From Sanchytrium tribonematis (Eukaryota > Sanchytriomycota > Sanchytriomycetes > Sanchytriales > Sanchytriaceae): a stretch of 12,072 nucleotides of DNA. The stretch is taken from positions 1 to 12,072 of the forward strand of contig JADGIG010000229.1 of NCBI GenBank assembly GCA_018985235.1, given 5' to 3'. The notes below the pieces were generated by a model. It was given only the letters and a program-made list of their open reading frames with translations, ran no database searches and had not been told where the DNA came from. Positions 8,169 to 12,072 of this stretch are shown here, in pieces. The translations under genes were made by a program, and so were the position numbers. How positions within the stretch are numbered: position 1 is the stretch's first letter; each line of letters starts with the position of its first letter.

Positions 8169-8320
8169 GTTAAGATCAGTAAACTGTTTATTAAGGGATC
8201 ATTTCCTTTTAACTACTGGGCAAGGACTCACTCTACTTGCCAACTCCAATAGACCCACTCCTTGGGTCTAACTCATAACTTGCCCATACTTAGGTCATCT
8301 AATGCCCTTGGGTCATTACA
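8169..8320 (-). mobile_element. LTR of a second LTR retrotransposon, inserted in the Helitron-like gene
   Basis: On the minus strand a purine tract (gaagaaatgggga) is followed by TGTAATGACCC at 8320, and the segment ends with AATAAACAG...GATCTTAACA at 8169. The 152-bp unit therefore has a TG start, an ACA end, an AATAAA signal near the end and a polypurine tract before it, the expected layout of a 3' LTR. It is richer in GC than its surroundings. The Helitron frame resumes at 8168. Confidence 0.55.
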
Positions 8321-8591
8321 TCCCCATTTCTTCATGATCTGTCTCATCAACAGTTAAGGGCTTTAAAGGGTGAGATGAACGCGTGTTCCAAAAGTTCATC
8401 AAACGCCATGCAGTCTAGGACATTCTCCAATGGCTGCCAACTTTTCTAGTTTAATGAATTCTCATATCTTGTATCACTCAATTCTTGATATGTGGCGATT
8501 ATAATAAAGAACATGATGGGCAGAATGATCCCACGTTGGCACTAGGATTAGAGAATAGGGTTATTGGTGCTGCAAAATTAGATGGTACCAA
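8321..8591. mobile_element. Probable internal remnant of the inserted LTR retrotransposon
   Basis: This lies between the LTR at 8169-8320 and the last readable Helitron codons (stop at 8592-8594). It is compositionally unlike the AT-rich Helitron sequence and carries the polypurine tract. No Pol motif could be read. A plus-strand open frame (about 8457-8636) with a hydrophilic Arg/Lys-rich end (NQRRSRRIAAVFKSK) crosses its right boundary and competes with the minus-strand reading there. The exact right boundary is not fixed. Confidence 0.35.
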
Positions 8592-9537
8592 TCAAAGGAG
8601 GAGCAGGCGAATAGCTGCGGTATTTAAGAGCAAATAGTTTTTAATAAATATCTGTGATTTCAATGTTATCACCGTGGCAACTCCATTTCTAACTATTCGT
8701 TTAAATCTGATATCTTTTAGATGGTTTACGTATAACGTTTCATTACCTTTTTCCAATCGTTTTAAAAAATATTGAATTTCTGCAAGAACAATATCGGCCT
8801 TATTGGAATAAATTGTTTTGGAGAAATCAGAGAGATGTTCTGGGGAAAATTAATCTCAGAAACCATCATCTCCTCCGCCTTTTGCTCAATTGCTTTAATC
8901 TTTTGGGTTAATCTGCTGGGTACGCCACATTTATAGTGTTATACATTTTTTGTTTTTACATATAAACTTTTGTAGATTTTTGTCAATTTTTTTGTAGCAA
9001 CCACTAATTTAAGAGCAGATCTTTTACGTATTGCTCCACAGGTATTGCATTGATATTCAAACAGCTCCAGATTCATTCCCTTTTTTCGATCCGCTGAAAT
9101 ATCTTTGACATATTGAAAAATATTTTGCCTATGTTTACTTTTTGTAGATTGCTCGTTTATTGCAAAATCAACTGAATTTTTAGCCGGCTCATTGTTTAAT
9201 TGTTCAGCATTAGTCAAAGGTAATACATTTATTTTCTTACAATCCTGAGTATTTGTTTCGAAACCTAAATCTAATTCATTATTTACACTTTTACTTTCAT
9301 TAATTACCCTTCTACTTTCAGATTCAAAATATAAAATTTTGTTGGCCTCCGTCATTTCAAGTACTTGAATTTGATCATCTATTGATAGATCATAAAAGTA
9401 ATCCAAATCATCCGGGTTTTTATTAATATTTAAATTTCTGTTCGCTTCTTGAAAAGAGAGCGAGGTCTATCCATCTTCTTGATAGTTATCAAAAAAAATA
9501 AATTGCTTGACATTTCGTCGAAAGCAGAACTATCCAT
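8592..9537 (-). pseudogene. N-terminal region of the Helitron-like protein
   Basis: A minus-strand ATG at 9535-9537 starts MDSSAFDEMSSNLFF. A run of T then shifts the frame, and after a TAG the frame continues as NPDDLDYFYDLSIDDQ through an acidic, Asn-rich region to a possible zinc-binding CNTCG and a basic stretch (KLVVATKKLTKIYK), stopping at 8939-8941. Directly after the stop the same frame reads HYKCGVPSRL, so the Cys pairs may belong together. A further frameshift near 8850 gives KADIVLAEIQYFLKRLEKG and RFKRIVRNGVATVITLKSQ, ending at TGA 8592-8594. I did not recognise a named domain, and no HUH nuclease motif was seen. It is assigned to the Helitron gene by strand, order and lack of any other start before the helicase. 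Confidence 0.5.
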
Positions 9538-9734
9538 GTTTCAAAAAAGAAATCAGTTTAGCATCAATTTAATATTAAATATAAAAATATTCAACATTAG
9601 TGCAACTTGTCTAGTTTTATGTAATGATAATTTTTATATGTGCTTTATTTGTAAACAAACCCTCTATTACGTTTGCATAACAAATCCGATTCAAGTTAAA
9701 AGTTTCAGCTAAAAATATGACGCTTTTCGTTTAT

Positions 9735-9805
9735 GTTTTTATTTATTTATTTTATTTATTCATCTTTTATTCCTTTTTCCTTTGATTTATTTATTTATAT
9801 ATTGC
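9735..9805. repeat. (ATTT)n-like low-complexity tract
   Basis: Runs of atttattt with interruptions. On the minus strand this gives many AATAAA hexamers just past the stop at 9808-9810, so it may provide poly(A) signals for the upstream ORF. It lies between that ORF and the Helitron start at 9537; the 270 bp between them holds no other gene. Confidence 0.7.
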
Positions 9806-9807
9806 CT

Positions 9808-10510
9808 TTAGTCCTTTGAAACGTTCACTTTTTTTGATGGAGATTGCACTGTTTCATCCTCGTCCTTCTCAAACAATTCTTTAGTAATTTATTCTTCTTC
9901 TTCCAAATTCAAATTCTCCGCGTTTTAAATCTTCTTTTCTAACGGAGACTGTGACAAAGATCTGTAATCTTGAAGGCAAAACTTCAGATGACTCAGCACT
10001 ATAACCAGTCTAGACCCCACTCCACCCTCAGAATTTTAATATTTGGATATATAAACTTCACCTACATAAATAACTGCCTTTCTTTTTTCTAGAAATTACA
10101 TCATCTTTTTCCAACGCGGCCAAAGCGTTATATAGTAAAAGGTTCCGATTGAACCGGTCTTTTGCCATGTATAAACAACAACACGCATTTCCCAAATGGT
10201 TGTCATAACACCATTAATTAATACTTCTTTGGGTGTTGGTTTATCAACTACTCTACCCATTGTAAAATTCAAAGGTAATCCAGACATAATTAATTTTTTA
10301 ACTTGCGCTTTAACATCTTCCTTGTCGCACAGTTTGATTTTAAATGGTCAATGAAATCAATAACTTAAAGTTTAATGGTTGACGATCTAGGTCAACACCA
10401 GCCAAACGAGCGCGACCTTGGGGTTTTTGGAATGACTCCTCAAAAGACAGGCCAAAATGTCACCTAGTCGCTTGCATCAATTGGTACCTGTAGGACTTAG
10501 GATAGCTTGC
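9808..10510 (-). pseudogene. Unrecognised broken gene with an acidic C-terminal tail
   Basis: Minus-strand pieces read YPKSYRYQLMQATR, then a stop, GLSFEESFQKPQGRARLAGV and DLDRQPLNFK (10510-10343), two frameshifts, then DKEDVKAQVKKLIMSGLPLN and a well-formed stretch (NGVMTTIWEMRVVVYTWQK, TFYYITLWPRWKK) to TAA at 10096-10098. The same frame continues past that stop, with four more stops, to an acidic tail (NLNLEEEE, KELFEKDEDETVQSPSKK) ending at 9808-9810. A tail frame in phase with the main ORF argues for one decayed gene. The aromatic, beta-strand-like middle followed by an acidic C-terminus resembles the general build of single-stranded DNA-binding proteins, but no family was recognised. 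It lies 270 bp upstream of the Helitron-like gene on the same strand and could be that element's accessory ORF or a separate relic. Confidence 0.45.
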
Positions 10511-10654
10511 TTAGTAGCTAAAAGAATCTATCAATTGATTTTTAACCGTTTTTACCGCTTACGATAGAGTAATTACACCTTGTTACAAGAATTTGTCACA
10601 ATTATTTTCAACTTTATTTATTGATTTTGGCCCCCTTATATTTATGACATCGAG
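10511..10654. other. Spacer between the unknown ORF and the Tc1 element
   Basis: No coding frame. Terminal inverted repeats of the Tc1 element were looked for here and at 11602-11850; only short matches such as aatttgt were found, not enough to call. Confidence 0.4.
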
Positions 10655-11601
10655 CTATGCTTTTGATAAATGATTAATCAGGTTTTCTCTATAGGAATCT
10701 TGCAAATATAACCACAATTCTAAAACAGTTTCAACAATATCCTCACTTGTTTCGCAAACTGGTTCATGAACCAATTTATGTTTTAATAAATACCAGCAAT
10801 TTTCGATTGGGTTGAGATCAAGACTTTTACTTGGCCAATTTTCAAGAATTAGATTATGATTTTCTAACCAATTAATGACAATACGAGCCTTATGAGGTTT
10901 AGCATTATCTTGAACAAAATGAGGCTTATAGCTGCACGCAACTAATTCAGGCTTTAGATGGGTTTTAAGTAGTTGCAAATATGAAATTTTGTTGACTGAA
11001 CCATCGATAGCGACCAGGGGACCGTGGAATTCCAAGCTGATCAACCCCCAAAAAATGACCCCAATTCCTTGACTGTGTTTTTTTTCTCGATCGAACTCGC
11101 TACGTCGTTCTAGTGACCAGTAGCCCAATTTGTGATTAAAAGGGTGGGATCGAATCATTACTTCATCACTAAACCAGAACTGGTTCCATTCTTCAGGTAG
11201 TAAACAAAAGATTTTTCCACAATAAATTTTACGATTTAATTTATGTTGATGTGTCAACATGATTACCACTCTTTGTTGGTAATTGCGATGTTATTTTTGT
11301 CTAAAAAACGTTTCAGATTACATACGAAAACGGCAATTCCAGCTTTCGTATCATCATTCTCAGGCTATACATATCAGTATCTTGACATAGTTTTTTGATT
11401 CTAACACCATCCGCGCCCGTAATTACTGTATGCGGCTTTCAATTTTTGGAAGTATCTCGATTTCCACTTTCTTATTGCATAATACGAATAGTTATACTTG
11501 TCGCTAATGTATTTCATCGATTTATTTTCTTCTAGCAGTGCTAGAATAACGATATGATCATCATTTGTCAGGTCGGTCGTTGTGACAAATCCGTGTAACA
11601 A
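10655..11601 (-). pseudogene. Tc1/mariner (Tc1-like, DD34E) transposase, frameshifted in the N-terminal half
   Basis: The C-terminal 204 codons (11269-10655) are uninterrupted and hold the DDE_3 catalytic core. The first Asp is in WFSDEV (residue 35), the second in VQDNAKPH (residue 121) and the Glu in DLNPIENCW (residue 156). The 34 residues between the last two give DD34E, the Tc1 hallmark. The N-terminal part (11601-11401) is a helix-turn-helix of the Tc1/Tc3 kind (LTNDDHIVILALLEEN, MKYISDKYNYS, IRKWKSRYFQ) ending in TAG. Between them short matching pieces (SLRMMIRKLELP, NLKRFLDKNN, HRNYQQRVV) occur in different frames, so at least two frameshifts and several stops separate the halves. No proper ATG is present at the N-terminus. 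It lies about 300 bp from the PER1-like gene. Confidence 0.88.
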
Positions 11602-11903
11602 CCTGTCCTTTTATGCTTTTCCACTGTATCAATCAAGTGATGATCATCTTTTTTAACTAATAGTGTTGCTAGTCTAGGTACAAGATTTTATTTCGACACA
11701 AATTGCTTGGCGCTTTGAATGTTTCATCATTGATAGCTTCAAAATCCTGATTTACACAAGGAAGGATAATTTAAATACATAATAACCCTATTTAGTCTTA
11801 TAATTGATTAAAATCGTTTTCTATCAAGTACCTACTATTACGACAAATAAGTCCCAAGTTATGACAATCACGAAAGAGTTATTGATCAAGACGTTGTAAT
11901 TTA
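11602..11903. other. Flank between the Tc1 relic and the PER1-like gene
   Basis: No gene seen. It is AT-rich. A short motif cgacaaataagt near 11839 recurs as cgacaaataaagt near 11963 inside the PER1-like coding end; probably chance. It would hold the 3' untranslated region of the PER1-like gene and the right end of the Tc1 element. Confidence 0.4.
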
Positions 11904-12071
11904 TTAAAATGCTTTTAGTTTATGATTCTGCTCTTCTAACCAATAGCCATACCAATATTTAGCGACAAATAAAGTGCTTAAATGCCAGAGTGCATGAGCA
12001 TCGAGATAACCAATATATGCGAAATCAAGCCACTCAAAAAGTCCTAAACAAAGTAAGGTGAACACCCCACT
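11904..12071 (-). CDS. PER1/PGAP3-like protein, C-terminal 55 residues (truncated by window edge)
   Basis: The minus-strand frame entering from the right edge reads GLFEWLDFAYIGYLDAHALW, then HLSTLFVAKYWYGYWLEEQN, and ends at TAA 11904-11906. The block E-x-x-DF....LDAHALWHLST is the signature end of the PER1/PGAP3 family, multi-pass ER/Golgi membrane proteins that remove a fatty acid from the glycerol of GPI anchors. The hydrophobic stretches VFTLLCLGLFEWL and STLFVAKYWYGYWL fit the last membrane segments; the His of DAH and of LWH are conserved family residues. The tail EEQNHKLKAF is short and polar, as expected. No stop or frameshift occurs in the visible part, unlike every other gene here, so this is probably a live host gene. 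It is the best clue that host DNA begins at this edge. Confidence 0.8.
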   Translation of the reverse strand, partial: SGVFTLLCLGLFEWLDFAYIGYLDAHALWHLSTLFVAKYWYGYWLEEQNHKLKAF

Positions 12072-12072
12072 G

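Noticed and set aside
9449-9712. Plus-strand frame before the (ATTT)n tract
   Set aside because: AT-rich chance frame covering the start of the Helitron-like gene; no domain seen.
1-12072. Stop codon reassignment (for example TGA read as sense)
   Set aside because: TAA and TAG interrupt conserved domains as often as TGA, and single-base frameshifts accompany them, so decay is the simpler reading.

Overview
This is an AT-rich eukaryotic window made almost entirely of decayed transposable elements, with the end of one probable host gene at the right edge. Coding stretches use the standard code but are broken by isolated stops and single-base frameshifts. The host gene fragment (minus strand, 11904-12071) reads as the C-terminus of a PER1/PGAP3-type GPI-remodelling protein. 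That gene, the high AT content and the mix of Ty3/Gypsy, PIF/Harbinger, Helitron-like and Tc1 elements would suit a transposon-rich early-diverging fungus. The organism cannot be fixed from the sequence alone.

Layout, left to right. (1) 1-1059, plus: Ty3/Gypsy integrase with one in-frame TGA, running into a 3' LTR that starts near 924 and carries a TATA box, two palindromes and a tandemly duplicated 89-bp 5' end. (2) About 1441-2410: little of substance, one unrecognised minus ORF and a pair of 20-bp palindromic repeats. (3) 2411-3170: a convergent pair, a PIF/Harbinger-type transposase C-terminus (plus) and a probable Myb/SANT-like partner (minus). (4) 3207-5035, minus: a second, heavily decayed Gypsy relic with traces of Gag zinc knuckle, protease, reverse transcriptase, RNase H and the start of integrase. 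(5) 5284-9537, minus: a Helitron-like gene in pieces. It has an N-terminal region, a Helitron-type linker, a Pif1-type helicase and a C-terminal Ulp1/SUMO-protease-like domain, and it is interrupted at about 8169-8590 by an LTR retrotransposon remnant. (6) 9808-10510, minus: an unrecognised broken ORF with an acidic tail, just upstream of the Helitron gene on the same strand. (7) 10655-11601, minus: a Tc1-like transposase with an intact DD34E triad but a broken N-terminal half. (8) 11904-12071, minus: the PER1-like C-terminus.

The elements do not form one pathway; they are successive insertions. The most interesting item is the Helitron-like gene whose helicase runs directly into a Ulp1-type protease domain. 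Several of its catalytic residues, and several stops elsewhere, look like the products of C-to-T or G-to-A transitions, as expected of methylation-linked decay. Many apparent ORF starts here are TTG or GTG and have no biological meaning.
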